From JBBATK01 sp044228285 (GTDB taxonomy: Bacteria > Bacteroidota > Ignavibacteria > Kapaibacteriales > NICIL-2), in assembly GCA_044228285.1 (NCBI GenBank), contig JBGAVD010000012.1, positions 1 through 45,139 of the forward strand: a stretch of 45,139 nucleotides of DNA, in the 5' to 3' direction. The number at the start of each line of letters is the position of its first letter. The first letter of the stretch is position 1. The translations under genes and the position numbers were made by a program. Under the pieces are notes generated by a model. It was given only the letters and a program-made list of their open reading frames with translations, was not told where the DNA came from and did not search any database. Shown here piece by piece: positions 1 through 9,871 of this stretch.

Positions 1-2
1 GC

Positions 3-578
3 GTCGCCGTTGGAAACCCTCGAGCAGCCTTTCCGCAGTTCAGTGTATTTATCAGCGAGATGCAGCAGTACATGATTTATCAGACCTTGATCGGACTTGC
101 AACTGGCACGGCGGTTGGTTTGTGGCTGTGGACCTTAGGAGTTGACTTCGCGGTGATACTAGGCTTACTCACCTTTCTGCTCTGTTATGTTCCCAACGTT
201 GGCAGTGCGATTACACTAGTTCCAACAGTTGCAGTAGCTTTCATTCAGTTTGGAGCAGGAAAAGCGGTACTCGTTGCCACTGGCTACCTCGTCATCACCT
301 TCATACTTGGCAGCGTTGTGCAACCACGTTTGATCGGACGGAAGCTCGGACTCTCCACCCTTGTCGTCTTTCTCTCCATGGTCCTTTGGGGTAATCTCCT
401 TGGTCCTATTGGTATGGTGCTCTGCGTCCCACTCACCATGGCACTGAAATTTGCACTTGAAATCAGCGACAACACACGCTGGATCGGTGTTTTGCTCGAA
501 CGGTCACCTGTTGAAAAGCCACAGCTTGCTCCGTCGAACTCAAGTAAAAAACACAGGACAAGCTCGGTAGAGCTTTAA
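3..578 (+). CDS. AI-2E/PerM-family permease, C-terminal part (gene enters from the left)
   Basis: The reading frame is open to the left edge, so the true start lies outside the window. The visible part (about 190 residues) has several hydrophobic membrane segments and the family's typical end: a Pro-Asn-Val-Gly loop (YVPNVGSA), a VVQPRLIGRKLGLS segment, then GPIGMVLCVPLT. This pattern belongs to the AI-2E transporter/PerM (UPF0118) family of inner-membrane proteins, some of which export small molecules or act as Na+/H+ antiporters. The exact substrate cannot be read from sequence. The hydrophilic tail of about 35 residues after the last membrane segment is not conserved in the family. The family call is strong and the function open. 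Confidence 0.85.
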   Translation, partial: VAVGNPRAAFPQFSVFISEMQQYMIYQTLIGLATGTAVGLWLWTLGVDFAVILGLLTFLLCYVPNVGSAITLVPTVAVAFIQFGAGKAVLVATGYLVITFILGSVVQPRLIGRKLGLSTLVVFLSMVLWGNLLGPIGMVLCVPLTMALKFALEISDNTRWIGVLLERSPVEKPQLAPSNSSKKHRTSSVEL

Positions 579-763
579 GTTTGGAAGGTGCTGACTCTTC
601 GTTGGTGAGATGTATATGCGGAGTCGTGCAACTTTGACAAACCCGAGTGGAGCTCACTATCTCTGAAAGAACGAATGAGCATAGCATATCGTCTTTGCAT
701 GAAACACGAAGCACAACGATCTATGTTGTCCATTATCATACATTATTGAGAGAAGTACACACC

Positions 764-2119
764 ATGATTCGGACACGCACGAAGATCCTTTACGCAATAC
801 TCATCGCCTTTGCACTGTTCTTACTTATACTCGCTGGTATTGCAGCGGCGATTATTCGATCACCAGACTACATTGTTAACAATTATGTCAAAGAGGGGCT
901 CGAACGCCGATATGCAGAACAACACCCTGGAGTGGTTCTGCATATCGACTCTGTGCACTGCGACATACTTGGTCGCACTCTTGAGTTCAACGGTCTACAG
1001 TATGGTAACGCAGACACCTCAATACGTCTCAGTGTTGCCTCCGGAAGTATCAACTCTATCGATTGGTTACGACTAAGTGGTATCTGGCAAAGCAGTGAAA
1101 ACGTGGCGCTTCGTACTCACATTCGCATGCAGGACGTACGCGCAAGTTTTCGCTCTAATGACTATATAGCAAGCTGCGATTCTGTGCATCTTGATCTAGA
1201 GGACTCCAGCGTGCATGTAGCGAACATGGCCTATATGCCTCGTCTTGAAGACCCAGAGTTCTTTCGCGCACAACTCACTCGAGCTTGCAGATACAAAGTC
1301 CTCATACCAAGGCTGGACCTTCAAGGCATTCATGTTGCCAAACTCCTTGATGGCAAAGGACTACTTGCATCGAGCCTCGACATAAAAGCGCAGTCGTTCG
1401 ACGTTCGCCTGCACAAGTATAAGGCAGAAGCGAGTTCGAAGGTAGCAACGAACATGCCTGCAACTCAGTTAGCTGCACTACCATATTTACTGCACATTGA
1501 TAGTCTTCGAATGTCGCTCACGCAACTCATCTATGCGGAGTGTTCAACACCAACATCTACACCTGCACAAGTGCACTTTGATCGACTCAGCGGTACAGTA
1601 CTCGGATTGCACAATGATGGTGACACCAATCATAGCATTCAGATAGACGCGCAAGCATACATCATGGACCAAGGGCTCATGAAAGTGAAAATTGATCTCT
1701 CTGCTGCCCCCACGGCATTTGCCTACACTCTAGACGGTTCGCTTGGACCGATGAAGCTGACACTTCTCAATCAATTTGTTCGAGAGTCGGAACACCGTAA
1801 AATTAGCGACGGTACATTCCTTGGTGCACATTACCGCACTTCCACCGCAAATGGTCGAACGAGAGGCGCGATAGATCTACGCTACAGAGATCTCTATATC
1901 ACCATTCTAGACCCGAAGACTGGTACAACCGACCACTTGGGAGACCGCGTGAAGACTTTTTTGGGCAATCTCTTTGGTGTGCGTGATGACAATGAATCAA
2001 AGAAACGCAGCGATCGCGAACCTGGTACGATCAACTATCGCATCAATCCTCAGGATTCCTTTGTGCAGAACATCTGGTACTCTTTACGAAGTGGTATTGC
2101 CAAGACAGTAGGATTCTGA
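764..2119 (+). CDS. AsmA/DUF748-like membrane-anchored protein
   Basis: A 451-residue protein. I place the start at 764 rather than at the upstream in-frame codon (647) because a GAGAGAAG ribosome-binding site lies just before it and the N-terminus then reads as a basic stretch followed by one membrane helix (residues about 8-30). The rest is soluble and beta-rich with repeated short strands (for example LHIDSVHCDILGRTLEF), as in AsmA-like or DUF748 proteins that sit in the periplasm as long grooves, some of them moving lipids between membranes. A late segment (EPGTINYRINPQDSFVQNIW) resembles the C-terminal part of such proteins. No enzyme motif is visible. Family assignment is moderate and function inferred. 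Confidence 0.55.
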   Translation: MIRTRTKILYAILIAFALFLLILAGIAAAIIRSPDYIVNNYVKEGLERRYAEQHPGVVLHIDSVHCDILGRTLEFNGLQYGNADTSIRLSVASGSINSIDWLRLSGIWQSSENVALRTHIRMQDVRASFRSNDYIASCDSVHLDLEDSSVHVANMAYMPRLEDPEFFRAQLTRACRYKVLIPRLDLQGIHVAKLLDGKGLLASSLDIKAQSFDVRLHKYKAEASSKVATNMPATQLAALPYLLHIDSLRMSLTQLIYAECSTPTSTPAQVHFDRLSGTVLGLHNDGDTNHSIQIDAQAYIMDQGLMKVKIDLSAAPTAFAYTLDGSLGPMKLTLLNQFVRESEHRKISDGTFLGAHYRTSTANGRTRGAIDLRYRDLYITILDPKTGTTDHLGDRVKTFLGNLFGVRDDNESKKRSDREPGTINYRINPQDSFVQNIWYSLRSGIAKTVGF

Positions 2120-2672
2120 GGCATAAGACCTGATTTCGGTACTAAGCACAGCCAAATGCGACCTTCCTATCGTTGAGTCATTCAATGTAAAATTGGCTCC
2201 AACAGGCGCCTTGTCAGAGCATAAGATACCTGATATCAAAAGGTCAGCATTATTCACCAAAAGACACGAATGATGATAGACATCGGTGGAATTGAGTAAG
2301 AAGCGCACAGCCCTTCTGTGGCAATTTTGTACGTCAGAATAACCATGGTATCGATGACCACATCACTCACAACCGAGTGTTCCTGCGATGATCGCAGTGA
2401 AAGCATCCAGGACCACAGAGGCTGTCGGGCGCACGAAAGATTGCCTTGAACAGACCCGCTCACTCTTCTTCGCGGAGTTCAGTCTGATAACCCAGGCTCA
2501 GAGTTTCCAAACAAACGCTGAGTTTCAAACTGGCTCTGAGTTCCAAACAAGCTCACTACTCCGCAGAGTGTACCGATCAGTACACTGTGTCTTCTCTCCT
2601 GCACTTCATAGCTTCGAGTGTGTGTACACACATTGGGATACTCCCGAAGCACACCTACTACAAGGAATCATT
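2120..2672. other. 553-bp intergenic leader region
   Basis: No gene is supported here. The frame of the downstream gene is open back to 2388, but that part is low in coding character and lacks a ribosome-binding site. The stretch contains short direct repeats (2496-2553) and an inverted repeat GTGTAC...GTACAC near 2569-2586, and may be a long 5' leader of the gene at 2673. Confidence 0.4.
2496..2553 (+). repeat. Three imperfect direct repeats, core GAGTTTCCAAAC
   Basis: Three units beginning near 2496, 2517 and 2533 share the core GAGTT(T)CCAAAC with a CTC/CTG before it. They lie about 120-180 bp upstream of the likely start of the next gene. They could be regulator-binding half-sites or simple local duplication. 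The sequence alone does not decide. Confidence 0.4.
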
Positions 2673-3161
2673 ATGATTGCCAACTACGAACAATCGAAAT
2701 CAGCAGAGCGTGTAAGTACCTCGGATGGGCTCCAGTACTTTTATCGACACAATCGCAGTACATCTGCTACTCCAGAGTCCGTTCACACTCTGAGTGTTAT
2801 GGATGAGTTCGATGAGGAACAAGACTCATTAAGCGAAATGAGAATGATCCAGAGCTTTGACGAGCATGCACCTGGCTTAGACTATATTCATCAGCGAGAA
2901 GCAAGTGTATACGACTTTTCTAGCGACGACATTCTGGGTGCTGAGTTCACTGAAGAGTTCGCCGACATTCATACGGATACAGGAGCTGCGCATGCTGTGA
3001 CTCAGACTGCAAGTCCTACTCAGAAATCGCAAAGAGAAAGCTCTACAACATCGCCTTTGTCGCTACAACAACTGCGCCGTGATGAGCGAGGTGTAACACA
3101 CGAGTCGACACGACAGACGTTCCGCTCCACACCACCCCATCGTCGCTTTCATACACTATAA
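2673..3161 (+). CDS. Hypothetical acidic, low-complexity protein
   Basis: A 162-residue protein that I do not recognise. The start is set at 2673, where AAGGA sits a few bases upstream, instead of the longer frame from 2388. It is rich in Ser, Thr, Glu and Asp, has no signal peptide or membrane segment, and looks largely disordered. The C-terminal 50 residues become basic (RRDERG, RQTFRSTPPHRRFH). It is followed after 20 bases by the small YtxH-like gene, so the two are probably co-transcribed. This suggests a stress or envelope-associated accessory protein, but that is only context. Confidence 0.5.
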   Translation: MIANYEQSKSAERVSTSDGLQYFYRHNRSTSATPESVHTLSVMDEFDEEQDSLSEMRMIQSFDEHAPGLDYIHQREASVYDFSSDDILGAEFTEEFADIHTDTGAAHAVTQTASPTQKSQRESSTTSPLSLQQLRRDERGVTHESTRQTFRSTPPHRRFHTL

Positions 3162-3181
3162 GAACAGGAAAGGAATGCATC

Positions 3182-3496
3182 ATGAGACTCTATCAAACCA
3201 TCGCAGAACGTAGGGCTACAGGCCCCCATTCTTTGGCTACTTCACCCATTCACAACCCCATGAAAACAGGAAAACTTGCCGCTGGAATTGTCATTGGAGC
3301 TGCTTTTGGAGCTGCTCTTAGTATGATCTTCGTTACTGAACGAGTCATCCGTAAACGTAATCGCTTGTTGAGTAAAGGCAAAGACTATGTAGAGGATATC
3401 GAGAATCAATTCGATCAGTTTCTTGAATCAGCAACGGAAAGCTACGAGTGCATGCGACGTGAAGCTGCAAAGCTTCGCTCAATGACTTCTTTGTAA
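3182..3496 (+). CDS. YtxH-like small membrane protein
   Basis: A 104-residue protein with a strong AGGAAAGG ribosome-binding site upstream. After about 27 residues comes a KTGKLAAGIVIGAAFGAA membrane helix (residues about 28-50), then a charged helical tail (SKGKDYVEDIENQFDQFLE) with coiled-coil character. This order of Gly/Ala-rich helix, basic residues and amphipathic tail is the YtxH/gas-vesicle-protein-like pattern, found in many bacteria as a general-stress small membrane protein. An internal Met at residue 28 (KTGKLAAG context) could be the real start, since family members usually begin right before the helix. Family call is moderate. Confidence 0.6.
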   Translation: MRLYQTIAERRATGPHSLATSPIHNPMKTGKLAAGIVIGAAFGAALSMIFVTERVIRKRNRLLSKGKDYVEDIENQFDQFLESATESYECMRREAAKLRSMTSL

Positions 3497-3611
3497 ACGC
3501 AAGCCTTCGGCTCGCCCTCATTCCTCAGGTGAGCAAGCGTGACAGAGAGTCGTCCATAGCCTGTTGCTGTGGAACGTTGAGCCTTTGACTATCCAAACAT
3601 CTTAACACTTC

Positions 3612-3654
3612 CGCCGGTCAATAGTCACGTTCATTGAACATGACTCGACCGGCG
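3612..3654 (+). terminator. Strong hairpin between the YtxH-like and outer-membrane protein genes
   Basis: A near-perfect inverted repeat of about 20 bp per arm: CGCCGGTC...GTTCA on the left and TGAAC...GACCGGCG on the right, almost without a loop. No T-run follows, so it is either a non-canonical terminator for the upstream genes or a structured leader or operator for the outer-membrane protein gene 30 bases downstream. Confidence 0.45.
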
Positions 3655-3683
3655 CATTGCCACTTAATGAAAGGAAACAAATC

Positions 3684-4451
3684 ATGAACTTCATGATCCT
3701 ACTAGTACAGCACACCCGCTCACTCTTGCGCATTTCACCTCTTTGTCTACTGATATTCGTGTGTAGCAGCATGGCGTCAACTGCCCAGACCACTACAACC
3801 ACCACAACCACAAACAGCGCTTCCAACACTGATGGATCGGAGAGTAGCTCTGGTTCGCTTGGCATGGAGATCGGGTTTCGATACATGCCAACATTCACCG
3901 CCTTTGAAGTTGTGAGTAAGAGCAACTCTTCGGTTCAAACAACATTCACCGTAGGTCACGGCGTCGGTGCTCTACTAGCGTGGAACATGAGCAACACAAC
4001 AGCTGTGCAGGTTGAAATGATTTACGGCTCTCTTTCTCAAAAGTATGTGGACAATGATGCAGAGAACACCATTAGTCTGAGTTACTTGAACATTCCTCTA
4101 CTCTTATCACTCAACAGCGATAAGAGTGCAGCGCTCAACTTCAATGCAGTCATTGGACCTCAAATAGGAATCAATCTCGGAAGCAGTATCTCGAGTTCGG
4201 GCAACGGCAATGGCACCTCGACCGTTACAGGCGTTATTGCAGTGAAAGCTGCAGACCTAGGATTCGCATATGGATTTGGTCTAGACTTTGGCTCCAGTCC
4301 TCTCCGCTTCAATGCTGGATTTCGAGGAGTCTATGGCTTACTTGATATCAGCGATAAGAACACCAGCACGACCACAGATCAATACTACATACTCAATCGA
4401 AGCCACGTGAAGACCTACGCAGGATACCTGGGTGTCTCATACATGTTCTAG
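3684..4451 (+). CDS. Outer-membrane beta-barrel protein (PorT/OmpA-barrel type)
   Basis: A 255-residue protein. The start at 3684 follows a clear GAAAGGAAAC ribosome-binding site. The earlier in-frame start at 3657 would place nine extra residues before a normal signal peptide. Residues 1-32 form a signal peptide ending near STAQT, followed by a Thr/Ser-rich linker with a run of Thr. The rest alternates hydrophobic and polar residues in about eight beta strands (GMEIGFRYMP, VQVEMIYGSLSQKY, AYGFGLDFGS) and ends YAGYLGVSYMF with a C-terminal Phe, the typical signature for outer-membrane barrel insertion. It resembles Bacteroidota porin-family barrel proteins. The specific role is unknown. Confidence 0.7.
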   Translation: MNFMILLVQHTRSLLRISPLCLLIFVCSSMASTAQTTTTTTTTNSASNTDGSESSSGSLGMEIGFRYMPTFTAFEVVSKSNSSVQTTFTVGHGVGALLAWNMSNTTAVQVEMIYGSLSQKYVDNDAENTISLSYLNIPLLLSLNSDKSAALNFNAVIGPQIGINLGSSISSSGNGNGTSTVTGVIAVKAADLGFAYGFGLDFGSSPLRFNAGFRGVYGLLDISDKNTSTTTDQYYILNRSHVKTYAGYLGVSYMF

Positions 4452-4735
4452 AATGTCTTCGTAACTCCACTCGACTAAGCTCCTGCTGAACCGCGAGTGT
4501 GCGCAGCACACTCGGTTAACAAAAAACACACCTGCGCTTCGAAGCCTCAGTACTCCATGACTTTGAGAAGGATACTCAACTCGTCTGCGACGCATTGACT
4601 CTGAACAAAAATGGAACTTCGTTATGTGCATTTCGTTGATGTGCACGCGACGAACTACATTCAGTCTCGACGATGAACGCTAAAAATGCCTATTCAAAAG
4701 CGTCAGCTTTTCAACTATGAATAAAGGATAGAATC

Positions 4736-6730
4736 ATGAAACACAGAATACAAACACAACTGCGGACCTTGCTTATTCTCACTGCAAGCTGTCTGCTCTT
4801 TCCAACACACATCCTTGCACAGGAACCCGACTTTCGACCACAGTCATGGCGCTTTGGGATAAGTGGCGCTTTCCAACACAACACAGCTGCACTAGGTTGG
4901 CAACAACTTCATGGGAGTGATCCGAACTTCCACTCAGCAGATAACAGCATTGACTATGTCGATGGCACAGGTAGCGGAAGCTATGCAGGCATTTTTGCTG
5001 AGTACCTCTCAACCAGCTGGTGGGGTTTGCAACTGCGTGCGGCAATTGAACAACGGAATGCTCTCATCATCGATGATACACGTTTGCCAATTCCAAGTTT
5101 TGATACCAAAGTGAGCTACTTGGTTATCGAACCAATGTTCCGCGTCGATCAGAACCTGATACCTCGCTTAAGTCTCGTGGCTGGACCAGTTCTGGCTTTC
5201 AACATGAACTCAACCTATCAGTATAATGCAAACCCAAATGGCGTTGGAACCGAGATCCCTAACCTCACAGAGTCGAGTAGAGATATTCCAAATTTCAATA
5301 AGACCACCTATGGCTTTCAAGGTGGGTTGGGTTATGACATTACTATTGCACAACTATCTACCCAAGAGTCGCTCGTGCTCACACCCTTCTTCGAAGGATC
5401 ATGGATTGTGGCTCAAAAGCAAACGATCAATGAACCTACGCAGAATTCAGTGTACGACATTTGGTCCACAATAACCTATCGAGCAGGAATCCGACTTGCT
5501 TTCGACAACGCATCCGTGGCAGATCCAGTCACTAATGTACAACCAACGGAACCCAATCGTACACCACTTGTGACAAAGAACGTTGTTGTAGTCTTGCCCC
5601 CACAAAAGCTCATTGTAACGAAGAACGTGCAAGGATACTACCCCATTCATCCATATGTCTTCTTCGACAAAGGAAGCACGACAATACCAACTCGTTACAA
5701 TGCTCTTTCCCTTGCTGACGCTACTAACTTCAAAGAGACAGACTTAGGTGACTTCATGAAGGGCGACTTAACGACCAAAGAGACGAATGTCAATCAGTTG
5801 ATGTCAACATACTTGAATGTAATGAATGTGTATGCAGACCGCATGCGTCGCAACCCTTCAGAACAACTTACTTTGCGGGGATGTGATCCTGAGCAAAAGG
5901 AGGGACTAGCCTATGCATTGAAAGTTCGTGACTACTTAGTGAACACCTTCGGTATCGATCGCAATCGAATCACGATTGTTGTTGAAGACCCAATGAAGCC
6001 ATCTGGCACCTACTTCACTGATCCTGCGTATGCGAGCTTGATTGATGATGAGAATCGTCGTGTCGTGTTCGTCTTAAGCAACCCAGAGATGCTCAAATCA
6101 TTAAGCTATACCATTCGCGATGAATCATCGATCGACAACGATATGATCTTCTCCGTTAGTAATGCCAAGCCTTTCAAGAGTTGGGATATCACCATTACGG
6201 GCGAGAATCGCAGCATGTACTTCGGTCCATATGTGTATTCAACAGAGCGTGTTAACCCTGCGGAACTCATGCGCTTTCTCGACAATGGTAGTTACAATGC
6301 CAAGGTACAAATCACAGAGCTTGACGGGCAGATAACCGAGGAGAACATTGCCTTCAATCTGCAGAAAGATCGTCAGGTTCGCAACGCTTCACGCTACCTC
6401 ATGTTGTTTGACTACGACAAGGCTGACGCGATTGAACGATATGAAAACCGCATTCGTTCGGAAATCACACCGGACATGAAAGAAGGCAATACTGTTATCG
6501 TTCACGGACACACTGATGTCATTGGTAACCCTGCAGCAAACCAAGCGTTGTCGCAACAACGCGCTGAGCAGGCAAAGTCGATCATCGATGCTGAACTCAA
6601 GGTTGAGAACAAAGCCATTCCTGTCACGGCAATTGGAGTTGGCCAAGAGAAAATGCAGTACACCTTCGACAATCGTCTTCCAGAAGGTCGGATGTACAAT
6701 CGTAACGTCTTTATAGAAGTCATTGAGTAA
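4736..6730 (+). CDS. OmpA-family protein: beta-barrel plus two OmpA-like peptidoglycan-binding domains
   Basis: A 664-residue protein with an AAAGGA ribosome-binding site and a signal peptide (cut near LAQEP, residue about 30). Residues about 30-255 are beta-strand rich (WRFGISGAFQHNTAALGW; YGFQGGLGYDI), consistent with a small outer-membrane barrel. Two OmpA-like modules follow: residues about 305-450 (HPYVFFDKGS...LTLRGCDPEQKEGLAYALKVRDYL...NRRVVFV) and about 545-664 (YLMLFDYDKAD...VIVHGHTDVIG...SQQRAEQAKSII...NRNVFIEV). The second has the best-preserved peptidoglycan-binding motif. Such proteins tie the outer membrane to the cell wall. The double OmpA arrangement is unusual but is seen in Bacteroidota/Chlorobiota proteins. 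Confidence 0.8.
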   Translation: MKHRIQTQLRTLLILTASCLLFPTHILAQEPDFRPQSWRFGISGAFQHNTAALGWQQLHGSDPNFHSADNSIDYVDGTGSGSYAGIFAEYLSTSWWGLQLRAAIEQRNALIIDDTRLPIPSFDTKVSYLVIEPMFRVDQNLIPRLSLVAGPVLAFNMNSTYQYNANPNGVGTEIPNLTESSRDIPNFNKTTYGFQGGLGYDITIAQLSTQESLVLTPFFEGSWIVAQKQTINEPTQNSVYDIWSTITYRAGIRLAFDNASVADPVTNVQPTEPNRTPLVTKNVVVVLPPQKLIVTKNVQGYYPIHPYVFFDKGSTTIPTRYNALSLADATNFKETDLGDFMKGDLTTKETNVNQLMSTYLNVMNVYADRMRRNPSEQLTLRGCDPEQKEGLAYALKVRDYLVNTFGIDRNRITIVVEDPMKPSGTYFTDPAYASLIDDENRRVVFVLSNPEMLKSLSYTIRDESSIDNDMIFSVSNAKPFKSWDITITGENRSMYFGPYVYSTERVNPAELMRFLDNGSYNAKVQITELDGQITEENIAFNLQKDRQVRNASRYLMLFDYDKADAIERYENRIRSEITPDMKEGNTVIVHGHTDVIGNPAANQALSQQRAEQAKSIIDAELKVENKAIPVTAIGVGQEKMQYTFDNRLPEGRMYNRNVFIEVIE

Positions 6731-7014
6731 GATCTGATTCGCACGAGACTTCATCTCCTGCTGATCTTGTCTCTCAACTCAAGCGAAGAACATGAATAAT
6801 CGGTGCCCCGTGTTACGCTATTGCGCGTCTCCAAACACGGAATTCTCTCTAGCTGACCAATCAACGTTGTGCTGGCTACAGAGAAGCACTGAGGACTCGT
6901 GTTCTTTGCTTTTTTTGTCTATCAACATTGCTCAGGTCTGACCGTGGAATTCTGACGCACAGGTGTGAGCAAAGCCTATGCTAGAGCTCCTTGGAAACGA
7001 ACGATACGAGCGGA
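6731..7014. other. Intergenic region between convergent genes
   Basis: It separates the OmpA-family gene (plus) from the beta-helix gene (minus). It contains an imperfect hairpin (CCGTGTT near 6808 with AACACGG near 6834) and a T-run near 6910. These may serve as terminators, but none is textbook. No coding sequence is supported. Confidence 0.35.
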
Positions 7015-8736
7015 TTAGTCCGTTAGCAATGTGCCTGTGCAGAGCATCGTGCCGTTCTGGCTGAGACTAAAGAAGTACAGACCAAGTGGTGTATGGAGTG
7101 GGTGTTCTGTTAGGCTACTTCTGATTGGGCATCGGAGAACGACCTGTCCGACTACGTTGTAAACACAAAGCTCAAGATCTTGATTGTCGTACAATGGGTA
7201 CCGACAGATTAGCAGCGACTCGCCAGACTTGTACTGCAGTTGACAGCCGTTGTTTGTATTTCTATCGCTTTCGGCCAGCTGTGTTGGCACGACTGATTTC
7301 GACGCGAACTCAGTATTGCCATAGCATCCAAGATTGATGCGATTGCCATGAGGCGAGGGCTCACGTGAATACGAGCTCGCTGGGTCACCAGCATCGATAG
7401 CTGGACTATAGACATTGTCGTTGATCCATGTTTGCGTGACTGGGTCATATCGTCCTTGAGTGGACTGAAGATGGAAATCCCCTCGACTCGTATCAGCAAA
7501 AAGCGGATCCTTTGAGAAATTCCCGACACCGAGATAGTATTCGGTGCTAAGCGTGTAGCTAACGCTTAGTAAGCTTGAACTCTGCACATTGAAGTCGTCG
7601 CCATTGCCATAACAGATACAGTTCTTCATGGTGGCAAAGGAGCCGTTGTCGACGAAGAGCGCATTGCCTCCAATGGTTCCGGGTGAGAAGTTGTTGACGA
7701 TGGTGCAGTTCGTTAACACGATGCGCGACGAGCCAGGTTCACCATTGTCGATCGCCACAGCAGCGCCACTTTCGTCTGCACGGTTATTGTAGATAAGCTC
7801 ATTCTCTAAGTAGGCTGTTCCCCCTTCGTCAACAAACAGCGCACCACCGTAGGTTGGACAGTAGTTGTTGCGATAGATGTTGTTTGACAAGTAGGCAGTT
7901 CCAAGAATCAATACTCCGCCACCCCAGCCGTAGCTATTCTCTACGCGATTGCCTGCAATGACATTCTTGCGCATTTCAACATAGCCACCCAAGTACACTC
8001 CCCCACAGTGATCATCATATCCATAATTACCTAGAATCTGGTTGCCTTCGATGAGGAGCGTATCACCTTCACGATTGCCGCAAATACCTGCTCCCCTGCC
8101 ACCACGATTGTTCCGAATAATGTTATTGAGGATACGGTTTCGATTACCACTGACATAAATTCCTGCACCCCTAGTGACAATACCCATTTCACCATTCGAT
8201 TCTATGATGTTGTTCGTGATGCTCACATTCTCAGCATGCGGCCACGAAACTGCAATGTCACAGACAACACCCTTTCTGCTGTTGAAGACCCTGCAGTTGT
8301 CCAATGCAAAAGAGAATGCATCGAAACTATATCTCGTAATGTTGACGGCGATACTATCGAGTCCGGCGCTGATATTTGTCATAGCAGGATTCGTACTCCG
8401 CTCACTAAAGTTCCCATTCATTCCTGCGGCATAGTTCGCAGTGCTGGCACCAGTATAGCCTCCTAAAATTGTCAGTGCCTTGCCCATGTTGTTTACCGGA
8501 CCATAATTACCCACTGCCACCTTGATCGTATCAAAAGGCATACTGGCCATAACCGCAGCTTGAATGCCGGCATAAGGATTCCGAGTGCTACCATCAGGTG
8601 AAGCATTCTGATTATCATCATCCACACAAAGCACGGAAGCCCATCCGGTGCTGGCAGAGACTATGGCAATCAGAAAAGTGCAGGCAAGGCTGCGCCTACA
8701 CGTGCGTATGAGGGAAGACAGGGCAAGAGTAGTCAT
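7015..8736 (-). CDS. Secreted right-handed beta-helix protein with T9SS-type C-terminus
   Basis: A 573-residue protein from the chosen start at 8736. An upstream in-frame Met at 8778 exists, but the later one places the signal peptide (TTLALSSLIRTCRRS... to GWASV) at the N-terminus. The N-terminal motif DDDNQNASPDGSTRNPYAGI and PFDTIKVAVGNYG, followed by many N-rich turns (SNNIYRNNYCPTYGGALFVD, YNNRADESGAAVAIDNGEPG), is typical of pectate-lyase-like parallel beta-helix proteins. The stretch DPLFADTSRGDFHLQ and DAGDP closes the helix. The last about 80 residues (LELCVYNVVGQVVLRCPI...GLYFFSLSQNG) match a T9SS type A sorting domain. It is probably exported to the cell surface or medium; the substrate is unknown. 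Confidence 0.75.
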   Translation of the reverse strand: MTTLALSSLIRTCRRSLACTFLIAIVSASTGWASVLCVDDDNQNASPDGSTRNPYAGIQAAVMASMPFDTIKVAVGNYGPVNNMGKALTILGGYTGASTANYAAGMNGNFSERSTNPAMTNISAGLDSIAVNITRYSFDAFSFALDNCRVFNSRKGVVCDIAVSWPHAENVSITNNIIESNGEMGIVTRGAGIYVSGNRNRILNNIIRNNRGGRGAGICGNREGDTLLIEGNQILGNYGYDDHCGGVYLGGYVEMRKNVIAGNRVENSYGWGGGVLILGTAYLSNNIYRNNYCPTYGGALFVDEGGTAYLENELIYNNRADESGAAVAIDNGEPGSSRIVLTNCTIVNNFSPGTIGGNALFVDNGSFATMKNCICYGNGDDFNVQSSSLLSVSYTLSTEYYLGVGNFSKDPLFADTSRGDFHLQSTQGRYDPVTQTWINDNVYSPAIDAGDPASSYSREPSPHGNRINLGCYGNTEFASKSVVPTQLAESDRNTNNGCQLQYKSGESLLICRYPLYDNQDLELCVYNVVGQVVLRCPIRSSLTEHPLHTPLGLYFFSLSQNGTMLCTGTLLTD

Positions 8737-9191
8737 GTGTTGCGTTGAATCAGTGGAACAGTAAAGAGCATGCAGCATATTTCATGGCTAAGCACTCAAT
8801 CCGTGAAGAGCTGTATAAAAAGAATTCAAGGTCTACAATAGTGATAAATTCCTATGAGGAACTGCACTAAGTCATTGACCAGATTAAAAATACATAGATT
8901 GTTGTCGACGGCAGTATATTGGTCGAGTGTGTGCTGCAGCTCTGCAACAATACCAAGAGTAAACGCACAAATTCACACAGAATTCTGATATTTACCACAA
9001 TAGCGACAAAAGCAAGCGAAGTGTTCACAAGACTTCACACTAATATCAGTTAGCGTTCGTCGTATGGCAGCTGCATTCCTCGAACTTGATAATCAGAGGA
9101 ACAACTCTCGTTTTTTTTCCTGTCGTACAGAAGCAAGGCAATACAACCTTGCGAGTGCACGAGTTCGAGATCCAACATTTATAGAACAGCA
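8737..9191. other. 455-bp divergent intergenic region
   Basis: It lies between the beta-helix gene (minus) and the Glu/Lys-rich gene (plus). It is AT-rich and should hold both promoters. I see no RNA gene, no strong inverted repeat and no coding frame with support. Confidence 0.35.
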
Positions 9192-9671
9192 TTGAGTTTC
9201 CGAGTGAACATAACAACGTTAGCAGTGATCCATCTTTTTTTGCTTTGCATCTCGTTGCAGGCAAAGAACGAGCAGCGAATTGTCTCGCGTAGTGCTTCGT
9301 TTGAGCACTGCCGTGTCGCCACGACATCTGATGATGTTGTGAAGGGTATGGTGCAAAGTGATGCTCAAGCTGATCGTTTGTTGACAGAAGAGTTGGGAGA
9401 CTCTGCTGCTAAGAAAACTCAGCCATCAAACGAGCGATCACGCAATAAGAAGCGAAGCGCTGCTGAGAAAGAGGAAAAGGAAGAAAAAGAAGAGAAAGAA
9501 GAGAAGACGGAGAAGAATGAGAAGGGTGATGAGCAGATGAAATCGATGACAAACCGAGAATTGATTTTGCATTGTGTTTGCCTTTCATCAAAACTCTTGG
9601 ATCTTCATATCTCAGAATGCTCGCTCAATTACATTCCGCTCGAAGCACCATTTATACCTCCAGAAGCATAG
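9192..9671 (+). CDS. Hypothetical secreted Glu/Lys-rich protein
   Basis: About 159 residues from a TTG start at 9192; a GTG at 9204 is an equally good candidate. The N-terminus (ITTLAVIHLFLLCISLQA) is a clear signal peptide. Residues about 85-113 are an almost pure Glu/Lys run built from repeated KEEKE units, likely a charged single helix or a disordered tether. A short C-terminal part contains three Cys (LHCVCL, SECSL). It has no recognised domain. The DNA under the Glu/Lys run is a purine-only repeat prone to slippage, so length may vary between strains. Moderate confidence that it is translated. Confidence 0.45.
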   Translation: MSFRVNITTLAVIHLFLLCISLQAKNEQRIVSRSASFEHCRVATTSDDVVKGMVQSDAQADRLLTEELGDSAAKKTQPSNERSRNKKRSAAEKEEKEEKEEKEEKTEKNEKGDEQMKSMTNRELILHCVCLSSKLLDLHISECSLNYIPLEAPFIPPEA

Positions 9672-9871
9672 TACCGCTCTGTTTATTTTGAGATGTATCA
9701 GTCTGCTTAACCACTGGTTTTGCACAGACGACCCGCTTGACGCATCTCACGATCTCAATACAAATGACACTGTTCACATTCATGTGCAAAAAGCATGCAC
9801 AGCTGTTCGACGTGTATTGATCGTACATAGCTCCTTCATTCCCGACACAATCAAACAACTACATTCATTCT

